Assembly (NCBI GenBank): GCA_030425205.1
Contig: JAUIAP010000056.1
Span: 1-33,248 of the forward strand
DNA length: 33,248 nucleotides
Reading direction: 5' to 3'
Source: Anaerolineae bacterium
Lineage (GTDB): Bacteria; Chloroflexota; Anaerolineae; Promineifilales; Promineifilaceae
Below, piece after piece: positions 23,654 to 32,633 of the stretch (position 1 is its first letter; every line of letters starts with the position of its first letter). The notes under the pieces are model-generated. The model saw nothing but the letters and a program-made list of their open reading frames with translations. It searched no databases and was not told the DNA's origin. Both the position numbers and the translations under genes were made by a program.

Positions 23654-26600
23654 AACGTTTACTGATTGGATTATTTTTGTTTGGATTATTTGGGATTTTT
23701 GGAGGTCGCGTTTCGGCCGAAACGCCCACCGCAACCTTCACTGTCAACAGCCGCGACGATTTTCCCGACGCATTGATTAACGGCACGTGCGCGACAGCGG
23801 GTGGTGTCTGCACGCTGCGTGCGGCAATTCAGGAGGCGAACGCCACGCTTGCCAAAGACACCATTTTGTTTGAGCCACTGCCGGGCAACTCAATGACGAT
23901 TGATAGCGCATTGCCGAGCATCACGCGCCCAGTTGACATTTTGAATATAACAGGTTCAACCTGTCCAGAAACGGGGCGGTTGGGACTTCGGCAAAGCCCC
24001 ACCGCACCCGGCACAATCAACGGCCTTACGCTCGCAGCAGGCAGCAGCGGCAGCAAGATTCGCGGCCTCGCCGTTTATAGCTTCTCTGGTGACGGCATCC
24101 GCGTTGAAAGCAACGATAACACGATTGATTGCAACTTTATCGGCACGGCTTTGAATGGATACACGCTTTCTGGAGTTGATGGAACGGGGATTAGCGTGTC
24201 GGGGGACAACAACAACATTGGTACGCCGAATAATCCCAACGTGATTGGGGATAACGGTGCAGCCGGCATTTTGCTCAACGATGGGACTGATAACGACGTT
24301 GTCGGTAACTTCATCGGCGTGGGGCGCATTGGTTACAACAATAACGCGGTCAGCCATGTTGGCAATGTCGGCAACGGCATCTACGTCATCGGTGGCGACG
24401 GCAACGCGATTGGCGACGGCACGGCGGCAGGTCGCAACATTATCAGCGACAATGGCGGTCACGGAATTCGTCTCAATGGGACAAAAAACGCGACAATTAA
24501 CAACAACTACATCGGTGTAAGCATCGACGGTGTGATCCCATCTGGTGATCCTGCCAGTAACTACAACAACGTACTCAATGGGATTCGCGTGCAGGATGGT
24601 TTTGACAACAGGATTGAAAACAACGTCATTGCCAATAATGATGATTATGGCATTGCGTTTGATGGTTCAGCGACGGGAACGACAGTCGTCAATAATCGCA
24701 TTGGGGTTGATGTGACGGATTCGGCCGAAAGTAACAACGAGGGTGGCATCCTGATCAACAGCGGCGACGCGAACCAAAATTTGATTGAGCGCAACCAGAT
24801 CGCCCACAACGGCGGTCACGGCATCTTGACAGCGGGCGGTTCGACAGGTAACACCTTCACTCAGAACAGCATCTACAACAATGGCGCATTGGGCATTGAT
24901 TTAGGTGCGGATGAGGTGGATGAAAATGACAAGGGCGATCCTGATGGGGGCGACAATCTCAAACACAACTATCCAATCATTATAGAAGCGAGCAACATTG
25001 GTCATATCGAGGGGGTGTTGGATAGCACGGCTGGCACGCATCGCGTCGAGTTTTTCCAGAATGACAGTTGTGACAATGTTTCGAGCAATGGCGAAGGTCA
25101 GACATATCTTGGCTTTGTCAATGTGACAACACCGGGTGATGGAACGCAGGTTCCGTTTAGCGTCGATTTTGTGCCGTTTGCGGCGGGGTTTTTGACGGCA
25201 ACGGCAACCGACAGCAACGGGAACACATCGGAGTTCTCAAAATGTAGTGAGATTGATATTGAGCCAATCCCATTGATTGTCAACAGCGATGGGGATGCTG
25301 GGGATTCAAATTTAGGGGATGGCCTTTGCCAAACAGCGAGCCGTGCGCCCGAGTGTACGTTGCGGGCAGCATTGGAGCAGACAAATGCGTTTGCGACAAG
25401 CACACACATCACGTTTTCTGATGAGCGATTTATTCTGCCAAACAGTCCGCTTCCAACGATCACCACACCTACCAACATTGATGGGCTCTCACAAGGGAGT
25501 TGCAGTTCGACAGTTGGTGTCGCGCATGGATTGGACGTGACGCTTGATGGGGTCAACGCAGGCGTTGCACATGGGCTGCACTTTACGGCAGGAAGTGAGG
25601 GGAGTACGGTGAAGGGGTTGAATATCGGCCGATTCCAGCAAAACGGCATCTTAATCGAAAGCAGTAACAACGACATCCTTTGTAATCACATTGGAGAAGA
25701 TGGATCGGGAAGTTTTGGAAACGGGGGGAGCGGCGTTTTTGTAAACGATTCGGACAGTAACGATATTGGCGGTGGCGGTAGTGGCCGCAACGTCATCTCT
25801 GGCAATAGTGGACGTGGTGTAGAAATCTTGTCAGGTTCAGGCAATCGTGTGCGCGGCAACTATATCGGCACTAACTTGACCGGAAAATCGCCATCTGCAA
25901 ACAGTCTTGCAGGCGTTTACATCGGCAGCCCAGACACCACAACAACCGTCGGAGGCAGTGGCTCGCTTGGCAACGTGATTAGTGGCAACAAAAGTCATGG
26001 CGTTGAGATGGCATTTGGCCTGAGTGCGACGAATAAAGTCGTGGTGACGGGAAATATCATCGGCCGATCCTCCGACAGTGCAATCCCACTTGGTAACGAC
26101 GGCTATGGCGTTTACGCCACAAACAGCATCGACTTTGACATTACCGAAAACATCATCAGCAGCAACACGCAGGAAGGTATTTACATTGCAGATGATGGGG
26201 CAGACCTGCAACTTACGCAAAACACAATTGCAAACAACGTAATCGGCAGCGACCAAACAAACGCGAGCTTTGGCAACAGAGGTGGCATCTATGTCGGTGC
26301 GCTGACGGCTGTCACGATTTCAGACAACGTGATCGGCAGCAATCAGACAAACCCAGCCCTCAAGATCGCCTGTGATGCAACAGTTGATTCGACTTGTTCA
26401 GACAATTTGCCAAACGGCAATGTAAATGTCATCGTTGAAGACAACTTTATCGGCGTACAGTCAAACGGCACAACGATCATTGCGTCATCGGCAATTGGCG
26501 TACATTTAGAAAACGCAGAGGGGGCTGTCGTCCGGCGCAACGTCATTGCGGCGAGCAGTGCAAGCGCCAATGTATTGGTTGAAAACGATGGGTCCGGCAA

Positions 26601-29379
26601 TGCGTCGATTGGCAACACGTTGAGTGATAATCAGGTGGGAATTTCGGCCGATGGCAACACCGATCTCAACGCTGCCACAAACGGCGTGATTGTTAACGCA
26701 GGCACGCTTTCAATGACGATTAGCGGCAACCAAATTGGCGCAGATGGCGGCGTTGCCCTCATCTATGCGGGTGACAACGGCACGATCAGCAACAACGCAA
26801 TCGGCACAAACACAGCGGGAACGCTCAACGTGGGCGGCACAATCGGCCTACACGTTGACGGGGGTGATGACAACAGCATCAACGGCAACATCATCGGCTA
26901 CAACGGTGTGGGCGTGCAGCTTGAAGAAGCGACCAACAACAATCTCTATGGCAATGGCATTGGCACAAATGTCGCCGGCACACTCGACATCGGCAACAGT
27001 TCGCACGGCGTTTACGTCCTCAACGATAGTGATAATAACGCCATCGGTGGTGATACTACGCTACCTTATAATCAAATTCGCAACAACGGCGGTGTCGGGG
27101 TTGTGGTTGGTGATGCCGCCATCGGAGTCAGCACGGGCAACAGCATTTTTGCGAACGAAATTAGCGACAACGGATTGCTCGGGATTGACCTAAACAACGA
27201 TGATGTCACCCCCAACGATGACGCAACGTGTGACAGCGATACGGGGCCAAATGACAAACAGAACTACCCGACGTTAACGGGTGTTTCAACGGGTGGCAAC
27301 ATTCTTGGGACGCTAAAAAGTCGGCCGAGTCGCAACTATCGCATCGACGTGTTTAGCTCGCCAACGTGCGATGTGCTGTTTAATCACGGCGAAGGCTCAC
27401 AATACTTTGGTTCGACAACGATTCAAATGGATGTGTCCGGCTCGTTTGATTTCTCTGTCACACAAGCCAATCCCGCGCAGCCACACCAATACTTCACGGC
27501 AGTTGCGACGAACCTCTTGACGGGGGACACATCGGAATTTTCAGCGTGCTTTACGGATGGTGTGCCGACGGCGGTGGGGTTCCGGGAACAGGGAACAGGG
27601 GACAGCAAACAGTTGATGGTAACCAGTTGGCAGGTTTGGTTGCTGGTTGGGTTGGTTGGCGTGACGCTGGTGGGGATTTGGCAGGGGCGACGTGGGATCG
27701 TTTTGCTGGTGATTGGCGTTGTGATGGTGGGGGTGGCTATTGCGCCAAGCGAGACGTTTGCAGAAGAAGAAAGTGTGCCTAATTCCTGCGGCGCATTTGA
27801 CGACTTATTGCAAGATGGCAGCTCGGCGCAAAGTGGTGCGGGCATTATTATCGGGGCAGTCGGTGGGTCGCTCACGGAAGATGTGCGCGTTTCGGCAACG
27901 TCTGCGCCAGAGCCAGAGCCAGCATACGACGAGTTTGCCGTGAAAGTGAGCGACTATTATCAACTTTCGGCCGAAGATCTGCGCGTCGCGCCAAGTGACA
28001 AACCATTCTTGGTCGGCGTGCCAAGACCAACAGGATTTGCGGCCGACAATCTCGCGGTTGCGTTGCTGAGTGATTTCACTGATGTGCTGGACGTTCCCAT
28101 GACTGGTTTAGGCTGGCTGCATACACCTGTCAACTACGACTCAGAAAATGACCTGCTGATTTTCACCATCACACGTCTCTCAGCGAGCAATCTCGTCTTT
28201 ACCGTCGTTCAAGATGCGTCGTTTGAGCTAATGGAAGCTCCCAGCCGTGCAACATCAAGCGATGTTTCCTTTGTACCAACCTGCACAGGCACGCCCTGTA
28301 ACGATGCCGTCAAGCTGCTTTATACAAACGAGCTAGTGGCAGCGTATGACAATTTTGTGGGGTTTCACGGCTTTAACCCGCCCGCACTTGTTAAGGGGAT
28401 TCCTCTTTTTAGCGGTCACTCAGTTCCAGTTCCCAGCATCACGCCAATCAACTCCTACATCGGGGTTGTGATCGATGATGGCACGTCGCCCGGTTGTGCA
28501 GGTAATCAGGGTTACTATGATCCAACCGCCCAAAAACTGTTCATCTGCACGCAAGGGGCAATTACGACCACCGTGCGCGAAACAATCCGACATGAGCTGT
28601 TTCATGCGATTCAGTACGCCTACCCTACTATCGCGCAAGACCCCGATTGGCATCAAGAGTGGGTGATGGAGGGAACGGCCGAAATGGCGGGAGCGTCTGT
28701 GAATGCGCCACACACGACGGGGGCTTTCGGCCGACGCAAAGTAACCGATTCACTACACCAGGTTTATCCCGTAGATAGTGGCGTCATCGCTTATGCAGGA
28801 GAAGAATTTTGGTTTTATTTTTTAGATGAATATAGCCAGCCGTTTAGCTATTTAGAAACGATCTTCGTGGGCGGGATAGAGCTAGCCGATGTAGATGCAA
28901 CGGTGGGCAATTTGGGGATGCTCTACTGGGATTGGATTAAGAATCAGGCACATGAACATTACAACTTGACGGATGGGGCGTTTACGGCGGGCGATGCGTG
29001 CAAAACGGTGGGCGTGACAGCGGATCCAAATCCGCTTGTCCCAACCACAATCGTCGCCACCACAAACGAATATACGCGAGATGTGTTCCTACTCAAAGTT
29101 GACAGTGCCATTGTGAAATTTAAGATTCAGTCTGTTTATGGAGGCCGTTCCGCCATTATTACGGTGGAGGATGCGGCGGGGCAAACGGCCCCCAACTTCA
29201 AGGTGTACGATAGTCGTTCGGATGGGGCAGATGGATCGTGTCAAAATGTCGCCGAAGGGGAACGACGCATCGACAACTTGCGAAACGGGCAAGAGTTCAC
29301 GGTTGTGATAGCCAACACCAGTCTGACAACGGGGAAAGGTTACACGGCAAAAGTCACGATTGTGTCGAGTGATGAGTAG
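23650..29379 (+). CDS. Giant secreted protein: two CSLREA/beta-helix modules, membrane hairpin, HExxH metalloprotease
   Basis: This is a 1909-aa product. The start is ATG 23650 with GGAG seven bases upstream and a signal peptide (MKRLLIGLFLFGLFGIFGG). Two CSLREA-type domains are seen (VCTLRAAIQEANA near residue 56; ECTLRAALEQTNAF near 570). Each leads into right-handed beta-helix repeats rich in NxIxxN/GNxIG strings (about residues 115-420 and 640-1180). Around 1327-1369 come two hydrophobic segments separated by WQGRRG, then an Ala-x-Ala-like site ETFA|EEE near 1371. The C-terminal part contains RHELFHAIQ (H1648, E1649, H1652) and EWVMEGTAEMAG (E1674), a zincin site. It may be two secreted proteins fused in frame: an adhesin-like helix and a protease held by a membrane hairpin. 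Targets are unknown. A strong terminator follows. Confidence 0.86.
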   Translation: MKRLLIGLFLFGLFGIFGGRVSAETPTATFTVNSRDDFPDALINGTCATAGGVCTLRAAIQEANATLAKDTILFEPLPGNSMTIDSALPSITRPVDILNITGSTCPETGRLGLRQSPTAPGTINGLTLAAGSSGSKIRGLAVYSFSGDGIRVESNDNTIDCNFIGTALNGYTLSGVDGTGISVSGDNNNIGTPNNPNVIGDNGAAGILLNDGTDNDVVGNFIGVGRIGYNNNAVSHVGNVGNGIYVIGGDGNAIGDGTAAGRNIISDNGGHGIRLNGTKNATINNNYIGVSIDGVIPSGDPASNYNNVLNGIRVQDGFDNRIENNVIANNDDYGIAFDGSATGTTVVNNRIGVDVTDSAESNNEGGILINSGDANQNLIERNQIAHNGGHGILTAGGSTGNTFTQNSIYNNGALGIDLGADEVDENDKGDPDGGDNLKHNYPIIIEASNIGHIEGVLDSTAGTHRVEFFQNDSCDNVSSNGEGQTYLGFVNVTTPGDGTQVPFSVDFVPFAAGFLTATATDSNGNTSEFSKCSEIDIEPIPLIVNSDGDAGDSNLGDGLCQTASRAPECTLRAALEQTNAFATSTHITFSDERFILPNSPLPTITTPTNIDGLSQGSCSSTVGVAHGLDVTLDGVNAGVAHGLHFTAGSEGSTVKGLNIGRFQQNGILIESSNNDILCNHIGEDGSGSFGNGGSGVFVNDSDSNDIGGGGSGRNVISGNSGRGVEILSGSGNRVRGNYIGTNLTGKSPSANSLAGVYIGSPDTTTTVGGSGSLGNVISGNKSHGVEMAFGLSATNKVVVTGNIIGRSSDSAIPLGNDGYGVYATNSIDFDITENIISSNTQEGIYIADDGADLQLTQNTIANNVIGSDQTNASFGNRGGIYVGALTAVTISDNVIGSNQTNPALKIACDATVDSTCSDNLPNGNVNVIVEDNFIGVQSNGTTIIASSAIGVHLENAEGAVVRRNVIAASSASANVLVENDGSGNASIGNTLSDNQVGISADGNTDLNAATNGVIVNAGTLSMTISGNQIGADGGVALIYAGDNGTISNNAIGTNTAGTLNVGGTIGLHVDGGDDNSINGNIIGYNGVGVQLEEATNNNLYGNGIGTNVAGTLDIGNSSHGVYVLNDSDNNAIGGDTTLPYNQIRNNGGVGVVVGDAAIGVSTGNSIFANEISDNGLLGIDLNNDDVTPNDDATCDSDTGPNDKQNYPTLTGVSTGGNILGTLKSRPSRNYRIDVFSSPTCDVLFNHGEGSQYFGSTTIQMDVSGSFDFSVTQANPAQPHQYFTAVATNLLTGDTSEFSACFTDGVPTAVGFREQGTGDSKQLMVTSWQVWLLVGLVGVTLVGIWQGRRGIVLLVIGVVMVGVAIAPSETFAEEESVPNSCGAFDDLLQDGSSAQSGAGIIIGAVGGSLTEDVRVSATSAPEPEPAYDEFAVKVSDYYQLSAEDLRVAPSDKPFLVGVPRPTGFAADNLAVALLSDFTDVLDVPMTGLGWLHTPVNYDSENDLLIFTITRLSASNLVFTVVQDASFELMEAPSRATSSDVSFVPTCTGTPCNDAVKLLYTNELVAAYDNFVGFHGFNPPALVKGIPLFSGHSVPVPSITPINSYIGVVIDDGTSPGCAGNQGYYDPTAQKLFICTQGAITTTVRETIRHELFHAIQYAYPTIAQDPDWHQEWVMEGTAEMAGASVNAPHTTGAFGRRKVTDSLHQVYPVDSGVIAYAGEEFWFYFLDEYSQPFSYLETIFVGGIELADVDATVGNLGMLYWDWIKNQAHEHYNLTDGAFTAGDACKTVGVTADPNPLVPTTIVATTNEYTRDVFLLKVDSAIVKFKIQSVYGGRSAIITVEDAAGQTAPNFKVYDSRSDGADGSCQNVAEGERRIDNLRNGQEFTVVIANTSLTTGKGYTAKVTIVSSDE

Positions 29380-29465
29380 GTGTTAGACGATTGAGCCTCG
29401 TTAATGACAGCCTAAAACAGCAAGCACCAACGTTTTTAGTCAGATAACAAAAATGCTAACTCCTT

Positions 29466-29499
29466 GGGGCGCGTTTACATAAATTCGCGCCCCTTTTTT
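29466..29499 (+). terminator. Rho-independent terminator after the giant gene
   Basis: GGGGCGCG (29466-29473) and CGCGCCCC (29486-29493) pair perfectly around a 12-base loop and are followed by six T. It lies 87 bp after the stop codon and closes the unit of the 61-aa protein and giant secreted protein. Confidence 0.93.
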
Positions 29500-29644
29500 G
29501 CTAGCTCCATCACGCCAGCCAAAGCCACACTGGTTCACAAGTTGGGCAAGCCCGTAGATGCGATTTGTCTCCAAATTTGAGCAACTGGTCGCTCGTGAAA
29601 TCGTGTAGATAGTCGTTGAGTTTCCTTCTGTCTCGTTATACTCA
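29500..29644. other. Non-coding stretch after the terminator
   Basis: I see no gene, RNA or repeat that I can support in this stretch; several stops occur in every forward frame. Confidence 0.5.
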
Positions 29645-29824
29645 TCCTCATATGTCTACTACCTCAACTACAGCGAGGCGAAACTGATCGTTGTCGATCG
29701 TAACAGTTTGGCAACGGCGCGGGAGATTTCGGCCGAATGCCCAACCTTGCAAACAGTCCTTGTCGTGGGACATGCTGGCGATTTACAAGCTGGTGAAATC
29801 GACTTCGCCAACGCTTTCACCACT
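29645..29824 (+). pseudogene. Fragment of an AMP-forming acyl-CoA/benzoate-CoA ligase
   Basis: The + frame from 29651 reads YVYYLNYSEAKLIVVDRNSL followed by ATAREISAECPTLQTVLVVG and HAGDLQAGEIDF. This matches the N-terminal third of acyl-CoA synthetases of the benzoate-CoA-ligase kind (…YLLNDSEAK-x-x-VVD…, AAECPTLQ-x-V-x-VVG). Start, ATP-binding loop and C-terminal domain are missing. The match ends at about 29810, where OppD-like sequence takes over in another frame. It is a dead remnant. Confidence 0.62.
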
Positions 29825-30513
29825 GCTCACTTAACCCAGTGTTGTCAATCGGCCGACAAATCGCCGAGGCCATTCTCGAACATACTGATCTCTCTAAAAA
29901 TGCAGCTCGCGAGCGCACCGTTGAACTGTTAAGGCGCGTGGGCATTCCAGATGCCGACGCGCGCTTTGATGCCTTTCCACATCAATTTTCAGGCGGGATG
30001 CGCCAGCGAGTCATGATTGCGATGGCACTGGCGTGTGATCCGCAAATTTTGATCGCTGATGAACCAACTACCGCGCTCGATGTTACGATTCAAGCCCAAA
30101 TCGTTGACCTCATCAAGCAATTGCGTGCGGAATACAATATGGCGATCATCTGGATCACGCATGATTTAGGTTTAGTCGCAGGTATTGCCGAGCGAATTAT
30201 GGTGATGTATGCGGGGTTTGTCGTCGAGACGGCCCCTGTTCTCGAATTCTACAAGAACACACAGCACCCATATACCATTGGACTCTTAGGATCGGTGCCG
30301 CGTCTCGATCAGATTGACCAAACGCGCCTAACAAATATTGAAGGATCGCCACCCAACATGCGAGCGAAACCGGTCGGATGCCCGTTTGCTCCGCGTTGCC
30401 CGCACGTGTTTGAGCGTTGTCGCAATGAGAACCCGATGCTGCTTTCCGTCAGCGAACAACATAAAGTCGCCTGCTGGTGGGATGTCGAAAAGGATGCACC
30501 CCGTGATGTCTAA
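29825..30513 (+). pseudogene. oppD: OppD/DppD-type ABC transporter ATPase, N-terminally truncated
   Basis: OppD-like sequence begins abruptly at SLNPVLSIGRQIAEAI (29827 on), the point just after the Q-loop in complete proteins. Downstream it has the signature FSGGMRQRVMIAMALA, Walker B ILIADEPTTALD, an H-loop ITHDLG, and the OppD C-terminal Cys-rich tail (GCPFAPRCPHVFERC). The Walker A and Q-loop region, about the first 100 residues, is gone, so the encoded protein (GTG 29839, 224 aa) cannot bind ATP in the usual way. It ends with an overlap of the oppF start. The break is shared with the acyl-CoA ligase fragment and marks a deletion or recombination junction. Confidence 0.85.
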
Positions 30514-31528
30514 GAAAACTGAATCGCCAATTTTGCAGGTGCGTGATCTTGAAGTCCATTTCTCTATTCGCAAAGGGTTGCTCCAACGCCAAACAGGGGT
30601 TGTCAAAGCGGTCGATGGGGTCAGCTTTGATATTCACCATGGGGAAACGCTTGGGCTCGTCGGCGAAAGTGGTTGTGGAAAATCGACGCTGGGACGAGCG
30701 ATTGTAAAATTAGTTGAACCAACGGCTGGCAAAATCCTTTTTAATAATAAAGAACTCGTGGTGGGACGCAGAGCGGACGAGCGTGCTATGCGCAAGCAGT
30801 TACAGCTTATTTTTCAAGACCCCTATGCGTCGCTCAATCCACGCATGACGGTTAAGACAATCGTGAGTGAGCCACTGATTGTTCACAAGATTCTTCCACG
30901 CCAGCAAATCGATGCGCGTGTGGCCGAATTATTGGAAAAGGTTGGACTTGATGTATCGTTTATGCATCGTTACCCGCACGAATTTTCAGGAGGGCAACGG
31001 CAGCGAATCGGGATCGCCCGCGCACTGGCCGTCAATCCTGCATTCATCGTTTGTGATGAGCCAATTTCTGCGCTTGACGTTTCGATTCAAGCCCAAATTG
31101 TCAATCTTTTAGCTGATCTACAGCTTGAGCTGGGTCTGACCTATCTCTTTATTGCCCATGATTTAAGCATGGTGCGTTATATCTCGGATCGGGTCGCAGT
31201 GATGTATCTGGGTCAACTGATGGAGCTGGCCGATCGCAACGAAATCTACAAGAATCCACTTCACCCGTATACGATCGCATTGCTTTCGGCCGTTCCCACG
31301 CCCGATCCCGTCGTCGAACAGAACCGCCGTCGTATTGTGCTCGCGGGTGATCTGCCCAATCCTTCCAATCCGCCACAGGGTTGCCCATTTCACACGCGCT
31401 GTCCATTAGCGATTGAACAATGTCATGAGGAGAAGCCTGCATTTGTGGAAGTTCGGCCGAAACACTTTAGTGCTTGTCATCGCGTTGATGAAGCGGGTGC
31501 TGGCACAGGTTTGCCAAAACTTATTTAA
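30506..31528 (+). CDS. oppF: Oligopeptide/dipeptide ABC transporter ATPase (OppF/DppF type)
   Basis: This is a complete ATPase of about 340 aa that powers uptake of peptides, nickel or related small molecules together with OppBC permeases. Walker A GLVGESGCGKST near residue 52, Q-loop LIFQDPYASLNPR, signature FSGGQRQRIGIARALA, Walker B FIVCDEPISALDVS and H-loop IAHDLS are all present. So is the C-terminal oligo_HPY tail (PLHPYTIALLSAVPTPDP, then GCPFHTRCPLA and EQCHEEKP). I chose ATG 30506, overlapping the truncated oppD stop; ATG 30482 and 30494 are possible. Its OppD partner and the permeases are missing, so it may be a stranded relic of a transporter operon still linked to the acetamidase gene downstream. 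Confidence 0.9.
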   Translation: MSKKTESPILQVRDLEVHFSIRKGLLQRQTGVVKAVDGVSFDIHHGETLGLVGESGCGKSTLGRAIVKLVEPTAGKILFNNKELVVGRRADERAMRKQLQLIFQDPYASLNPRMTVKTIVSEPLIVHKILPRQQIDARVAELLEKVGLDVSFMHRYPHEFSGGQRQRIGIARALAVNPAFIVCDEPISALDVSIQAQIVNLLADLQLELGLTYLFIAHDLSMVRYISDRVAVMYLGQLMELADRNEIYKNPLHPYTIALLSAVPTPDPVVEQNRRRIVLAGDLPNPSNPPQGCPFHTRCPLAIEQCHEEKPAFVEVRPKHFSACHRVDEAGAGTGLPKLI

Positions 31529-31582
31529 TTACATATCAGACAGAAATTGACTGATGACGACGCAATTTTAAGGAGAATACCA

Positions 31583-32509
31583 ATGAGTGAACATTATCTC
31601 GATGACTCGATTGTCCATGCGTTCTGGGATCGTTCGCTGGCGCCACGTTTGGAAATTGATCCCGGTGATACCGTAGTTTTTGAATGCCGCGAGGCCTCCG
31701 ACCGTCAGATAACGCCTGATTCCATCTCAAGCGATCTGAATAGTCTCGACTTTGGACCTATTCACCCACTAACTGGGCCAGTCTACGTCAATGGGGCTGA
31801 ACCGGGTGATGCGCTTGAGGTAGAAGTTCTGGATTTGCAACACAAAGGGTGGGGCTGGAATGGGGTGATTCCCGGATTTGGTCTGCTTGCCGATGACTTT
31901 GCCGAATCCTACTTGCACCACTGGAAGTTAGAGGGGACAAATTGCCTTTTTGATTCTGGCAGTGACATTGTGGTGCCGTTTGAACCATTTTGTGGCGTGA
32001 TGGGCGTTGCCCCAGCCGAGCAAGGGCAATTGGACACTATCCCACCGCGCAGAAACGGTGGTAATCTCGACATACGCGGGTTAGGGGTCGGGGCAAAACT
32101 TTGGCTGCCTGTGCTGGCCGCTGGTGCACTCTTTTCAACGGCCGATTGCCATGCGGCTCAAGGAGATGGCGAGGTGAGCGGCACAGGGATCGAGTCCCCG
32201 ATGACCGTTACGTTGCGTTTCAACCTAAAAAAGAACGCGAACTTGCAAGAGTTGCAATTTACAACACCCAGCCCGCTCACAAGAGCTGATTCAGCAGGAT
32301 ATTTTGTGACGACTGCTCATGGGCCAGACCTCTTTGCCAACGCGCAAAATGCGTTGCGCTATATGCTTGATCACATTGTCGCTGAATATGGATTGAGTCC
32401 AGAAAAAGCCTATGTGTTGGCAAGTGCAGCAGTTGACCTCAAGATCAGCGAGATCGTTGATGCGCCTAACTGGATCGTGTCGGCATATTTACCATTGAGT
32501 ATTTTCTAG
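31583..32509 (+). CDS. Acetamidase/formamidase (FmdA/AmdA family)
   Basis: It hydrolyses short amides (formamide, acetamide) to ammonia and the carboxylic acid in the cytoplasm. The 308-aa sequence has family strings GPVYVNGAEPGDALEVEVLD near residues 66-85, the block GVMGVAPAEQG, then RRNGGNLDIRGLGVGAKLWL and LPVLAAGALFSTADCHAAQG with DGEVSGTGIES (about 150-205; conserved Asp, His, Glu), and a C-terminal AVDLKISEIVDAPNWIVSA. The start ATG 31583 is fixed by AAGGAG seven bases upstream; a frame open from 31547 lacks such a site. Acetamidase genes often adjoin opp-like ABC transporters in bacteria; here only the OppF and a broken OppD remain. The exact amide is unknown. Confidence 0.92.
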   Translation: MSEHYLDDSIVHAFWDRSLAPRLEIDPGDTVVFECREASDRQITPDSISSDLNSLDFGPIHPLTGPVYVNGAEPGDALEVEVLDLQHKGWGWNGVIPGFGLLADDFAESYLHHWKLEGTNCLFDSGSDIVVPFEPFCGVMGVAPAEQGQLDTIPPRRNGGNLDIRGLGVGAKLWLPVLAAGALFSTADCHAAQGDGEVSGTGIESPMTVTLRFNLKKNANLQELQFTTPSPLTRADSAGYFVTTAHGPDLFANAQNALRYMLDHIVAEYGLSPEKAYVLASAAVDLKISEIVDAPNWIVSAYLPLSIF

Positions 32510-32633
32510 TGGAACGTGCACCAAGGTTGAAGTCCAACTGATTAACGCGCAGTTCGAGGCATTGATTAGGTGTAAGCCTATCGCTCTTATCGGTGCAAAG
32601 GTGAAACCAATAGAGATATGGTTGAGTATAAGC

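Larger units (their letters stand above)
230..31460. repeat. Dispersed highly iterated palindrome TCGGCCGA (42 copies)
   Basis: Exact copies (first base): 230, 923, 2429, 2789, 3962, 4576, 5381, 5632, 6535, 8215, 9298, 9853, 10841, 11251, 11841, 11958, 13627, 13844, 14305, 15239, 16191, 16773, 18185, 19157, 19563, 20377, 21460, 21658, 22273, 22897, 23348, 23713, 24721, 25625, 26060, 26644, 27321, 27967, 28727, 29729, 29849, 31453. Counted by eye. Most are flanked by A or T on both sides. Chance expectation for an 8-mer in 33 kb is about 0.5. 41 lie in genes or gene remnants: 26 read Ser-Ala-Asp/Glu, ten Phe/Ile-Gly-Arg, five Arg-Pro. Confidence 0.9.

Noticed and set aside
230..31460. TCGGCCGA as an ordinary restriction site or protein motif
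   Set aside because: Restriction sites are usually avoided rather than enriched, and the palindrome occurs in three reading phases, on both strands and once outside coding-like sequence, so neither explanation fits.
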